Source of the DNA: Larix kaempferi
Taxonomy: Eukaryota; Streptophyta; Pinopsida; Pinales; Pinaceae
Direction of reading: 5' to 3'
DNA: 64,000 bases
Assembly (NCBI GenBank): GCA_027924585.1
Contig: BSBM01000643.1
Span: forward strand, 18,028,501-18,092,500
Within the stretch, counting starts at the first letter, position 1. Each line of letters begins with the position of its first letter. Below the pieces are notes generated by a model. The model saw only the letters and a list, made by a program, of their open reading frames with translations. It did not search any database and had not been told where the DNA came from. The position numbers and the translations under genes were made by a program. Shown here piece by piece: positions 33,240-44,514 of this stretch.

Positions 33240-34970
33240 GCATAAGTGAAGAAGTTCCTGTTTCAGAGGGAGATGAGGCTAAGGCCTTACATAAGAAGAT
33301 TACAAGTGATCTCGACAGGTATGACTCATCGAGGTATGTTTTGAGATTTGTTCATAATTAAGTTAATGGTATGCTTGTCTTCATATTATCATGGTTAGTA
33401 CAATCTTGATTTTAGACTTGTCATATCACCTTAATAAAATTATGAATGCATGATAGAAGTCATTCATTTATTAGGAGTATGAAACTTATGTTTGTACTAA
33501 CACATTGTGATGTTGTATGAGTTTTATGTTGTCTACTAACATGAAAGGTACACCAAGAAGACAAATCATGTTCTAGTTCAAGAACATATGATCATGAGGA
33601 CAAAGATTCATCCATTGCCATGGATCTCATAGAAGATCCATTCTCGAGGTATGTATAACTTAGTTTTATAATGGTTAACCTATGAGACATGCAGGTTACT
33701 AGCACAAGTCACTAAAGAGAACCAGAAGACATTATGCGGGTATGTTAGACATAAATAGCTAGCATGCTAATCCAGGTATGTTTTTCCTATATCAAGCTAA
33801 AATCCTACCTTGTGTTAGGATCTTATACTGTTGTTGATAATAATTATTCATGAAGTCATAGGTTTGAATAATCATGGTTGGATGTATATTATTATAATTG
33901 ATGATATGACTAACCAGAAGAATCATGAAAGTATAGGCTTGAATAATCACAGGTTTTATGCATTTTATATCTTATCTTGATTGATGATTCAACTAACCTG
34001 AAGAGTCATAGGCTTGAGTAATTACAGGTTTAGACATGTTATGTTTCTTATGATTTGACTAACCATAAGAATCCTTGAATGCTCATGCTTATTATTTCTG
34101 TTTGAAATGATCATGACTATACATGCTTGAGATTATTGTGTTTTAATAGTATACTAATGAATGTATGATTTTATATGAGATCACAAGGATAACACATTCA
34201 TGATACTAATAAGCATGCATAGGGACCAAGGATGAATATGAGTTCAAGAACAGGTAATTCAGGAAGCAAAGATCAAGAGGGAGCACACTCCAGTTGCTCC
34301 TGCCAGAAAGCAAAGGAGCACACTCTAGTTGTTCCTGCAAGAAAGCAAAGGAGCACACTTCAGTAGTTTCTGCAAGGATGCAGATATTCAGAGGGAGTTG
34401 ATCATCTCTCTACATTTCACAACAGAAAGGTGTAGAAGAAGCTACCTCAGATTAGGACTCCAGCAGCTCCTGCAAGGAAGCAAAGACTCAGAGGGAGTCC
34501 ACCCAACAAACAAACAAAGATAAGTATTTGAATTGTCATAATACTGTTCAATAATGTATATACTGATGTTCCTAGAATTAGGTTGTGTATTATGCATATT
34601 AGAATAATTGCATTGATGAACAGTATACTCCTAATATGCATGGGTAAGTGGCCTATGGCACTGTACAACATTCCATTGCTACTTATCTAGAATGAAACCT
34701 CTTTGCTGACATGTTGGGAGTTGTGCACACTCTTAACAATGTTCTGGTAGAGATTGGAAGGCATCTAGAAAGTTACGGGATATGGATAAATGTTGTATTG
34801 AAGCATTGGCTAAGATAATTGCATGACTGTATGGCATATTTCTTTATGTGTAAGAATTTGTTCTGAAAACTATAAGATGTTTTCTAATCATGCAATTTAA
34901 CTTGTTGTGTAGGAAAGATCATATGCCATCTCCTACAAAAGGACTACAACATTTGTTCCAGCAAGAAAGA
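33240..34970 (+). other. element G internal non-coding segment with splice-donor-like motifs
   Basis: Short purine-rich segments alternate with AT-rich ones, and GGTATG or GGTATGT occurs repeatedly at the joins (about 33318, 33332, 33649, 33735 and 33774). Some segments end upstream at CAG or AAAG. This resembles exons and introns, but no homologous protein is recognised. Three 35-bp tandem units (GAGCACACTCYAGTTG...) lie at about 34276-34383. The origin is unknown. Confidence 0.4.
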
Positions 34971-34974
34971 TATC

Positions 34975-36086
34975 TATTGAAGATATTGAAGTTCCCAGGA
35001 TCTGGGATGAAGAAATGGAATGCCATGATCCGTAGATCATGAAGAAGATGTTTGGGATGCAGTCCCAAGACCTGACATGGAGTCATATGTATGCAGATTG
35101 AAGAAAGCCTTGTATGGCTTGAAGCAAGCTCCCAGAACTTGGTATGGTGAAGATAGATTGATTGCCGACACGCAGCGAAAGCTTACTACCGAGTTCGAGA
35201 TGAAGAACTTGGGGATGATGCACTATTTGTTTTTGGCATGGAGGTGTGGCAAAGTGCAGATAGAATCTTCCTTGGACAAGGGAAGTATGCAGTAGAGATC
35301 CCAAAGAGGTTCGGGATGATGGATTGCAAGGCCATGGCCACACCTATGGCATCAAATCTGAAGCTTCTATGTGATGCTTCATCTGAGCCGATTGATGTCT
35401 CTATGTATCGCCAGATGATTGGGTCCTTGATGTACTTGACGAACACAAGACCAGACATTTGCTTTGCTGTGAACACATTGAGCCAGTTCCTGACGGATCC
35501 GAGGAGTGTTCACCTGGTTGCTGTAAAGCATGTTCTGAGGTACCTGAAGGGTACAATGGATTATGGGCTCAAGTATGAAGCAATTCAAAAGTTTAACCTA
35601 CATGGTTATGTTGATTCAGATTGGGCTGGCAGTGCTGCAGATAGGAAGAGCACATCTGGGTGCTGCTTCAGTATGGGATCAGGTGTGATCTCTTGGTTTA
35701 GCAGGAAGCAGTCCTGCGTAGCACTAAGTACAACTGAGGCAGAATATGTTGCAGCCTGCTCAGCTAGTTGCGAGGCAGTATGGCTACGGAAGCTACTGTC
35801 TGAGTTATTTGATCTCTCGTTGGAAGCTACTAGTATCTTCTATGATAACCAGAGTTGTGTGAAGCTGTCCGAGAACCCAGTGTTTCATGACAGGTCGAAA
35901 CACATAGAGATCAAATATCACTATATCAGGGATATGGTGCAGAGAGGAGCTTTGAAGCTCCTATATGTTGCGACGGACGAGCAGATTGCAGATGTGCTGA
36001 CGAAGCCACTAGCCAGGGTGAAGTTCGAGTACTTCAGAGAGAGGCTTGGCATTCTTCAGATCAAGGACACTTTGAGGAAGAAGTGA
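34975..36086 (+). pseudogene. element G truncated reverse transcriptase and RNase H
   Basis: The segment begins with weakly copia-like codons, then YVCRLKKALYGLKQAPRTWY at about 35083. It jumps directly to the distal part (KLTTEFEMKNLGMMHY) with the YVDD catalytic region missing. A frameshift near 35235 follows. From 35238 a clean frame covers the RT connection and RNase H (YVDSDWAGSAADRKSTSG, LSTTEAEYVAAC, KHIEIKYHYIRD) to the stop at 36084. The RNase H half looks intact in sequence, but it has no start of its own. It cannot support independent transposition. Confidence 0.93.
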
Positions 36087-36930
36087 TGGACACATTTGCT
36101 GAAGCCATTCCAAGCATGTGGAAGGAGGATCCTTCACATGGCTGTGGATGTAAGCGCTGGATGATGAGCATCAGGATGATGTTCTGGTTTCTGTTGGATA
36201 TGATCAGTTGGATCAAGTTGGATCATTTTTATGTATGTATGTACGCATCATGTTAGATGCTGGATATGATCAGGTGGATCATTTATGGATGCATCATGTT
36301 GGATGCTGGATATGATCAGTTGGATCATGTGTATGTATTTTATATGCATCATGTTGGATGCTTGGACCATGTATCTGTATATGTATCAGGTGGATACATT
36401 GTATGATCAGGTGGATCATGTATGGTGATATATATCATATGTTTTGTATTTGTATCAGGTGGATACATTGATGATCAGGAGGATCATGTATGATGATATG
36501 TATCAGGTAGATACTTGGCATGCAGCAGAATGTTGCATTGATGATCAGGAGGATCATGGATCATGATATGTATCAGGTAGATACTTGGCATGCAGCAGGA
36601 TGTTGCATTGATGATCAGGAGGATCATGGATCATGATATGTATCAGGTAGATACTTGGCATGCAGCAGGATGTTGCATTGATGATTAGGATGATCATAGA
36701 TGACGAGCTTCAGGATGTTGCTCCAGATGACATGCAGCAGGATGTTGCAGTGATGATCAGGATGATCATAGATGACGAGCTTCAGGATGTTGCTCCAGAT
36801 GACATGCAGCAGGATGTTGTAGTGATGATCAGGACGATCATAGATGACGAGCTTCAGGATGTTGCTCCAGATGACATGCAGCAGGACGTTGCAGTGATGA
36901 TGATCAGGATGATCATGGATACATCAGGAT
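36087..36930 (+). repeat. element G 3' tandem repeat block 1 (GATCA-rich, 70- and 72-bp units)
   Basis: After RNase H come irregular GGATCATG/GATGCTGGATATGATCAG motifs. Three units of exactly 70 bp follow (TGCAGCAGRATGTTGCATTG at 36521, 36591, 36661), then units of 72 bp to 36930. The 72-bp units keep an open frame from 36660 that repeats 24 residues (for example DDELQDVAPDD) about four times. No partner protein is recognised. Confidence 0.9.
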
Positions 36931-36979
36931 GATGTATGGTGAGTATCAGGTTGATACTCTGTGGCCGTGGATCAGGTTG

Positions 36980-37590
36980 TGCAGATGAGCATGTAATTCG
37001 TTGCCCTGGGAGATTTGCAGATGGTCTTGCGAGGTTTTGCCTATGGCATGTAATTCGTTTCCCTGGGACATCTGGAAAATGCTCTTTCGAGGTTTTGCTC
37101 TGGGAGGACATGTAATTCGTTGCCCTGGGAGATCTGCAGATAGTCTTTCGAGGTTTTGCCTATGGCATATAATAGCGCCCTGGGATATCTGGCAGATGCT
37201 CTTGCGAGGTTTTGTCCTATGGCATGTAATTCGTTTCCCTGGGAGATCCGATAGGTTGGGCTGTGTGCCAGTAATCAGTCCTGGGATGCTCTTGCGAGGT
37301 TTTTCCATGACCACATGTAATTCATTGCCCTGGGAGATTTCAGGTCGGAGTTGTGTACCCGTAACATCCTGAGATGCTCTTGCGAGGTTTTGTGGTGGAC
37401 CACATGTAATTTGCTCCTGGGAGATCTGGACAGGATGAAAAAGGCCTCAGATGCTTCAGCCAGGTTTTGTGGTGGGGTCACATGTAATAGCGCCCTGGGA
37501 GATCCTACAGGTCGGAGTTGTGTACCCGTAACATCCTGGGATGCTCTTTCGAGGTTTTGTGACGCACGTAATAAGTCCTGAGGATTCCAC
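36980..37590 (+). repeat. element G 3' tandem repeat block 2 (degenerate)
   Basis: Motifs CATGTAATTCGTTGCCCTGG, GCTCTTGCGAGGTTTTG and GGGAGATCTGCAG recur at irregular spacing of roughly 60-130 bp, at least seven times. Frames are open by chance on both strands. It lies between coding remnant and polypurine tract. Confidence 0.85.
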
Positions 37591-37810
37591 AGTATGGCCA
37601 GTGATGACGAAGACCTGCAGGTGGTGGGCCTACATCCAGTATGAAAAAGGACTGGCTCTGTAGAACTTCCTATGACGAGTAGATTCAGAGATTGATTGAG
37701 ATAGCAGCAGCAGTGACGATGATGATGACTCGATGACGATTATCCAGTGACGATGATCCAGAGAAGATGACTTGTGCTAGAAGAACTGTGCTGAGAAATA
37801 CCTTCCTAGT

Positions 37811-37820
37811 TAAGAGGGAG
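37811..37820 (+). promoter_or_regulatory. polypurine tract of element G
   Basis: TAAGAGGGAG directly precedes the 3' LTR. Confidence 0.85.
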
Positions 37821-38468
37821 TGTTGATGTATATGTAACTTCGGAATGTATTTCACATATATGTATATTGTATTCCTATAGAGATGGTATTATTCCTCTAT
37901 AAGGAAGTGTCGTCATTTATATTGTAAGTGTCGTAACTTATACTTGATGGGTTATTAGACCACCTTGTTTGGGGTCGGCCCTGTATAAGTCATGTGGGTC
38001 AAAGGGTTATTAGACCACCCTATTGGGGGTCGGCCATGTGGGTCAAAGGGTTATTAGACCACCCTATTGGGGGTCGGCCCACTCAGCATTATGTTATGTG
38101 GTTAAGTTCGAGCCGACATGAGTTAGGTAAAAAGGAAAGTCAAGTCAAGTATAAATAGAGTGCGGGAGGCACTCTATTTACTCACTCACTTCACACACAT
38201 GCTCTCAAGGAGGAGAGGCGCACTTATGGAGGAGGAGGATCTGCTGCTAGGTTATGTCTATCTCTTGGTTGGTTGTATCATTGCTCTATCTATCTCTGAG
38301 GAAGTTATTGGGGTTTTTCACCTTTATGGTTTTCCCCAAGTAAATCTTTGTGTCTCTTGTGTGCTTGCATTATTGTCTCCATGATTGATATGCTGTAGAT
38401 ATGCTGTACATGTTGTTCTCTCAGTTAAGATCCTAGATCATATTGAAGTAAATTCAGAAAATTTAACA
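37821..38468 (+). repeat. element G 3' LTR
   Basis: The 648 bp show no difference from the 5' LTR on reading. It ends TTTAACA, followed by the target copy GCCAT at 38469-38473. Confidence 0.97.
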
Positions 38469-38473
38469 GCCAT

Positions 38474-40822
38474 TATGAGTTTTTGGTCATGCCCTTTGGC
38501 CTCTCTAATGCTCCTTCCACATTCCAGGCCTTAATGAATAAAATATTTCGACCCTACTTGTGGAAATTCATTCTGGTATTCTTTGATGATATCCTCATCT
38601 ACAGTAAAACATGGGATGAACATCTCCAGCATCTGGATCTTGTCATGCAACTTTTCTCTGACCATCATCTCCACGCCAAGCAGTCTAAATGTGTTTTTGG
38701 ACAGAAGGAAGTCGAGTATCTCGGGCACATTATCTCAGCACAAGGGGTTCGCATGGATCCTGTCAAAATCGATGCCATGAACAATTGGCCGCATCCTCAG
38801 ACACTCAAGAGTCTTCGTGGTTTTTTGGGGTTGACTGGCTACTACCGCAAGTTTGTCAAGGATTATGGGAAGATTGCAGCTCCATTAACTGCTCTATTGA
38901 AAAAGGATGCTTTTTCATGCACACATGCTACTCAGTGTGCATTTGACAAACTCAAACAAGCTATGTGTACTATACCTGTTCTAGCTATGCCCGATTTTTC
39001 CAAGCCCTTCACTATTGAGAGTGATGCTTGCGGCAATGGACTTGGTGTTGTTCTCCTTCAAGATGAACACCCCATTACGCTCACCAACAAAGCCCTTTCA
39101 GGTAAGAATTTAGCTGCCTCTACCTATGAGAAGGAAATGATGGCTATTTTGCATGCAGTACAGAAGTGGTGCCCATATCTATTAGGGAATCATTTCTGCA
39201 TCAAGACTGATCACCAGAGTCTGAAATATTTCTTGGAACAGCGTGTATCCTCCCCGGCACAATAGAAATGGGTTAGCAAACTCATGGGTTATGACTATGA
39301 GATCACTTACAAGAAGGGTAAAGACAATATTGTGGCAGATGCTCTTTCTCGCACAGTTGATGCCCAAGGTTCTCTTTTAGCTATGCCTGTTCCAAATTGG
39401 TTGCAATCTGTTCAACAAGGTTATGTCAATGAATCTTCCTTATCTCAAATCATCCAACGCTTGACCAACAACCCTTCTGCTGTATTACATTACTCTTGGG
39501 ATGGTGCTTCTCTAAGATACAAGGGTCTTCTGGTGCTTCCCCAAAGCACAGATCTTCAACAGGCTGTCTTCTATGAACTCCATGCTTCTCCATCGGCAGG
39601 GCACTCTGGGTTCCTCAAAACGTATGAACGGGCATGGCGTAACTTCTTTTGGCAGGGCATGAAAAGGACAATTCAATAGATGGTGGTTGAATGTGATACC
39701 TGCCAGTGCAATAAGGGTGAAACAACACTCCTTCCAGGATTGCTCGAAACCTTGCCCATACCTACATGGATTTGGATAGATATTTCTATGGATTTCATTG
39801 AAGGGCTCCCTACATCTGGCGGGAAGACGGTGATTCTCGTTGTGGTTGATCGCCTCTCCAAATATAGTCATTTTTGTGCTCTCAGCCATCCCTATACAGC
39901 CTCCTCAGTTGCTGAAATTTTCCTGGACCAAATCTTTTGTCTTCATGGCATCCCTTCTTCCATTGTTTCGGATCGTGATGCGACTTTCACCAGTCATTTT
40001 TGGACAGCACTATTTCGCCACACTGGCACCAAACTGAAGATGAGTTCAGGGTATCACCCACAAACAGATGGTCAGACTGAAATTATCAATAAATGCTTGG
40101 AAACTTATCTTCATTACTTCACCTCTGAACAACAACATCAGTGGGAAAAGTGGCTCCCTCTTGTTGAATGGTGGTACAATACCTCTTACCACATTGCCTC
40201 TAAGATGACCCCATATGAAGCAGTCTATGGTCAGGCACCTCCAGTTCTTCTTCCATACACCCCCAACAGTTCACCAGTTTAGGAAGTTGACACGGTCCTT
40301 CGAAACCGTGATCAAATTCTTCGCATTTTGCAGGACAATCTTCACATGGAAAGAAATCGCATGAAGCAACAAGCTGATCAGCACCGTTCTGAGCACACTT
40401 TTCAAGTAGGTGATATGGTTTTTCTTCGTCTCCAGCCGTACAAGAAATCCTCCCTGAAAATCAAAGGGCGTCATAAGTTCGCTCCAAAGTTCTATGGGCC
40501 ATATCGGATTCTTCAGAAGATTGGGTCCGTTGCTTATAAATTGGAACTTCCTCCTTCTTCCCGCATTCATCCAATCTTCCATGTCTCTTGTCTAAAGAAA
40601 ATTCTTGGCACCAACATCATTGGACAAATGATTTTACCCGAACTGGATAATGAAGGATCCATCCTTTTGGAGCCGGAGGCCATCCTCAATCGGCGCACTC
40701 GTCAACTTCGCTCTTGCTCTATCACAAAGGTCTTAATTTAGTGGTACGGCATGCAACCAGAGGATGCTACATGGGAACCACTCCTTCAGATTCAACAACA
40801 ATTTCCACGTCTAAAGATTTGA
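38474..40822 (+). pseudogene. element F pol, second part (reverse transcriptase, RNase H, integrase, chromodomain-like tail)
   Basis: It continues reverse transcriptase from 31228 in frame. The FDD catalytic box is at about 38581-38592. RNase H shows ESDACGNGLGVVL and KTDHQSLKYF. The integrase zinc region (GHSGFLKTYERAWRNFFW, CDTCQCNK) and core (DISMDFIEGLP, SDRDATFTSHFW, TDGQTEIINK) follow. A GPYRILQKIGSVAYKLELP segment and a tail with PEDATWEPLL end at TGA 40820. Stops at 39263, 39677, 40280 and 40739 are all TAG, each where the family or context expects Gln. The frame never shifts over 2.3 kb. Confidence 0.94.
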
Positions 40823-40838
40823 GGACAAAGCTTTTTTT

Positions 40839-40851
40839 AAGGGGGAGGGGA
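40839..40851 (+). promoter_or_regulatory. polypurine tract of element F
   Basis: AAGGGGGAGGGGA, the same 13-mer as in element A, directly precedes the 3' LTR. Confidence 0.93.
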
Positions 40852-41226
40852 TGTTAGGAACCCATGTCTTTACTTTGTTAGTATATTGTTGTTGGACGCA
40901 TATGCTTTGTAAGTCGTCCCGTAGTATTTGTTGATCAATAGTTTGTGTTATTGTTGTTGGCGCATATGCTTTGTAAGTCACCTGCAGTATTGTTGATCCA
41001 TAGTTTGTAGTGGCCCATGGTTTTGACCCATAGTATTGGCGCCTAGACTTAGTATATAAGTGTGTGTTGAGACCTATGAAGGCACCGTGAAGTTATTTGT
41101 ATTGAGCTTGCTCATAGGAGGTTGCCCCCTCAGAGTGGCTTGTGATCAATATAAAAGTGATTCTGAGTCCTGTCATTTCTGCTATTTCGCATATTCTTAT
41201 TAATTAATTGTTGCAGGTGCTTCACA
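40852..41226 (+). repeat. element F 3' LTR
   Basis: The 375 bp differ from the 5' LTR at about 14 positions by eye, mostly transitions. It is followed by ATCGA at 41227-41231. Confidence 0.95.
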
Positions 41227-42383
41227 ATCGAATACATCTATAGCTCCAATTACTCTGTGACTAATATTTACACATATAAAATCTAGAGGAAGTTGCAGTA
41301 GTAATTGTTTTACCTGATTCTTCTTCAAGGTATTTACTATTACCCACAAATATCATTCTTCTTGTTGAAATTATGTTTTATTAAATTTGATTATCTTATA
41401 ATTCTATGTTTGATTTTAACTAAATTTGAAGAGTATCCCATGTTAAGAATATCTATTTGACATGAGCTTTTAAAAACATTGATTAAAATTTTTTTTGGGT
41501 GCCCATATTTGTGTGCACACACGATTAAGAGCACCAGAAATTTTTTAATCAAAGGTTTTAAAAGCTCGATCGAGCTAAAAATATCAATAGATACTGTAGC
41601 TCGATCGAGCTTCAATCTAACCACACACAAACCCTCAATTGAGGTATTTAAAAATGCACGCAAAATCTCGATCAAAGTTTTTATAAAGCTCGATTAAGCT
41701 TATAGCTCGATCGAGGGCTTAGAAAACAGACTTTTAGCCCCCATTTCTATAAATTTTATTTCACTAACATCTTTGGTAGGATTAAACCTTATCCTAGGAT
41801 GCACCTTATGTGGTGGAATTCATACCAATGGATTCATCAATGAATCATTTATCTATTGGTATATAATTTAGAAGTTTTTGAGTTCATATGTTAATTCTTT
41901 TTTTATTTTATTTTCAAAATTACACTTAAAAACCATGTCCACAACTTCAAATCAATGCAAAGAAAAATCAACAACATAAAAATCACACAACCAAAAAATT
42001 TGGGTGCTCGCATGAAGATCATACCCAGATGCGTTGCAACGGGAGTGTGGGAACGCAAAAAAAAAAACAAAGCACGTGCGCGCAATGGTTTGGTAAAGTC
42101 CCTAACCACCAGTTAGGCAGCCACGTAGGTCTTAAAAGTGCACGCGTACTATTAGCGTGTGTGCATTTAACGTGCATGCTCCTTAAGAGCACGCACACAC
42201 GTTGCTCTGTATATTAAAATTGGGCCGAGGCCCATTTCTAACCCATCTTTACTTGATTCTTTCGGTGGCTGCATGTCCAAAAATGATATACAACCGCGCG
42301 CGTGCATAATTTCCACCACCAAGATCCCCCAATAATCATCCAAGTAATATTTTGATCCACTATTTACAATTTTTGTTTGTATT
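41227..42383. repeat. repeat R2, last part
   Basis: It begins with the right half of the palindrome split by element F, and matches R1 from 17643 to 18827. It contains the second GATCGA-type cluster (41560-41725), including AGCTCGATCGAGCT. Similarity with R1 ends at 42383. Confidence 0.87.
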
Positions 42384-43145
42384 TTCAATAATTTAAAAAA
42401 TACATTATAAAAAATCCAAAAAAATCAACCAATATTGTAACAAATTCATTTTTTTAATTGCAATTAATCTCTTCTCCATCACAATAGCAGAAAACCAAGA
42501 GCCAAACCCCCAAACAAACAACCCATCCATGAAAAACCCTGAAGTAAACATTCACCCCAAGGAGAACCCAAGCACAGAAGCCCAAAAAAACCCAAATTCA
42601 CACAAATTAAGAACCTTGGTTCAAGAGCTTAGAACCACTAGGGAACCATCAAGACTCTCCTTAGCCACATCCATTAACAACATCATTGCCTCAGTTGACA
42701 ATGCTCATGGTCAATTGGCGAGCACAACTGAGTATAGGGATAAGATGAAAGCATATTATTCCACTGGCCTCGGTAGAGACCAAAACAAAGACCTGAACAT
42801 CTCAAAACAAACTCTAGTTAGTTATTTCATTGACCCCAGGACCTACCTACCCCCTGATACACACAAAAGGTGCCTTTGCATGGATTGGTGCACATATGAG
42901 CCATGGAGACAAAACTGGATGAGTTGATGGTTTATGGTTTTTGACAAACCTCCTTTCAACAATAGGGAGGCTTCGATTTATTTTCTTCAAACTATATGTG
43001 GTGTTCAAGTTGGGTCTACGTGTCAACTATTTTGACATTAGTGAGTTTCAGGGGGTTGGTCTTGGATCTTCCCAGGATCGACCCACGATCAAGTGTAACC
43101 CAATGAGAGGGCCACCTGCACCTAGGCGTACGCCTATAGCCTAAT
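42384..43145 (+). other. unclassified open frames downstream of R2
   Basis: An ATG at 42529 opens 132 codons (rich in Asn, Thr, Lys; with a CLCMDWC motif near the end) to a stop at 42925. Reading continues in sequence with MVFDKPPFNNREASIYFLQ without a Met-initiated frame, and a separate frame runs 42941-43144. Codon composition looks protein-like, but I recognise no family. It could be a remnant ORF of whatever element R belongs to, or a host exon. No promoter or splice support. Confidence 0.3.
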
Positions 43146-44514
43146 AGTTCTATAAAAAAGTTTATTATTATATATACTATACAAGCTTATAAGCATGCAA
43201 TTTTCCCTTAAAATCATAATTATAGATAAGTACAATGACTATCACTGAGACGGGTTTGATTTGTTTTCAAGTTTAGTTAATGAGATGACATGAAGGAGAA
43301 ATAAAAAATAACAAAGATCAATTCAATCTTTTCATAGTTATTTTATGTGGACTTCGCATGTGTGTGATGTGGTTCTACAAGCTTCTATCTCATCAAACTC
43401 ATGGAGACATGTAGGTAATACTCATTTTTCTATTTTAGCTAGCATGCTTAACATTACTGCTAGTGAGATTTATTTAGAAGTATCTTAGCTAAGGACTACT
43501 CACACATTAGTTAATTATAGGATCGAATTATAATTTAGAACTCTCTTAGTTAAGGACTTCTCACACATAGATCATCTTAGGGTTTTTTATTATAAGTATT
43601 TTTTTTCAATGTTACTAGGTATTGAGAACAAATACATAGATCATCCTACAGTTATCCTAAGGTTTCCTTAATTCCAAGATGATGTTTTTCACCAATGTAA
43701 TTAGGTAGGGAGAAAAAATACACAATGGATCGTTGGAGGATAGACCAATGCATATGGACTGCTTGTATTTTGTAAGGCCCAAGTGGTGTTGTCGTTTGTG
43801 AGTAATAGGTATGGCTCTTCCTTTGTCAAATCATTTCCATCCATTCATTTTTTATCCTGAGAAATAAAATACCACATTGATACTGTCGATCATAATAAAA
43901 TGGGACTATTTACTACAAATAAATATCTTTTTTCCAAGATAAGTTGATTCTCCATCTTTTCTTTTCCATATTTTTCATCTTCTTCCATACACACTTGGGG
44001 ATGATTGCAAGAAAAATTAAGAAAAAAGGATAGCATCCACCACACTTTTGATCAAAACTAACTAATCACTCATAGACAACCATTTGAAACACCATCCAAA
44101 TATCATTTCTTTAATCAAAACCTACTTTCAAAAATGAAAGAACAAAATTGCTTTAGAACTTTAAGCCTTTTATCTCCTTAGTACAAAATGAGAGATTAGT
44201 GACTACGTGACTAAAAAAATTAGTCACCACACTTTTTTCAAGTGAAATACTACCAAATTTGAGCAATTTTAGGTGACTCAACTAAAAGTGACTAATGTAA
44301 ATGACTAATTTAGCCACGGGTTAAAAAATATGACTAGATAATAAGTGGCACATTTAAAAATGACTAACATAAATAACTAATTTAATCTAGGAATAAAAAT
44401 ATGACTACCTAACAACTACAAGAATATGAATTAGGCATTTATATTAATCATTTTTAATTGTGTCATTCGACAATGGAAAATGGCAATTTTGAGAATGATC
44501 TTTTACAATTTACA

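Larger units (their letters stand above)
31229..38468 (+). mobile_element. element G: young non-autonomous Ty1/copia element inside element F pol
   Basis: LTRs of 648 bp at 31229-31876 and 37821-38468 appear identical on reading. Flanking duplication is GCCAT (31224-31228 and 38469-38473), the primer site is perfect, and a polypurine tract precedes the 3' LTR. Of the coding region only the end of reverse transcriptase and RNase H (35030-36086) remain. Gag, protease, integrase and the YVDD box are not found. The remaining ~5 kb is filled by tandem repeats and non-coding sequence. Identical LTRs with missing enzymes imply recent movement with proteins from another element. Confidence 0.95.
27893..41226 (+). 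mobile_element. element F: Ty3/gypsy chromovirus (Reina-like), carrying nested copia element G
   Basis: LTRs of 375 bp lie at 27893-28267 and 40852-41226, both TGTTAGGAACCC to GCTTCACA, with the flanking duplication ATCGA (27888-27892 and 41227-41231). Order is primer-like site, gag, protease, reverse transcriptase, RNase H, integrase, chromodomain-like tail, polypurine tract. Short LTRs and this integrase type suggest the Reina lineage of chromoviruses. Pol is cut at 31228 by element G and resumes at 38474 in the same frame. Outside G, I find only one frameshift and five premature stops. LTRs differ at about 14 of 375 positions, so it is younger than B. Confidence 0.95.

Noticed and set aside
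31568-38384. Two identical 74-codon frames (31568-31792 and 38160-38384) as a duplicated gene
   Set aside because: Both lie at the same place in the two LTRs of element G, so they are terminal-repeat sequence.
39263-40741. In-frame TAG codons as evidence for readthrough or recoding
   Set aside because: Chromoviruses do not use stop readthrough at these places, and the stops fit simple CAG-to-TAG decay, as in neighbouring elements.
1096-42383. R1 and R2 as the two LTRs of one giant element
   Set aside because: No primer site follows R1, no polypurine tract precedes R2, outer flanks show no target duplication, and the interval holds an unrelated truncated LTR element (J1).
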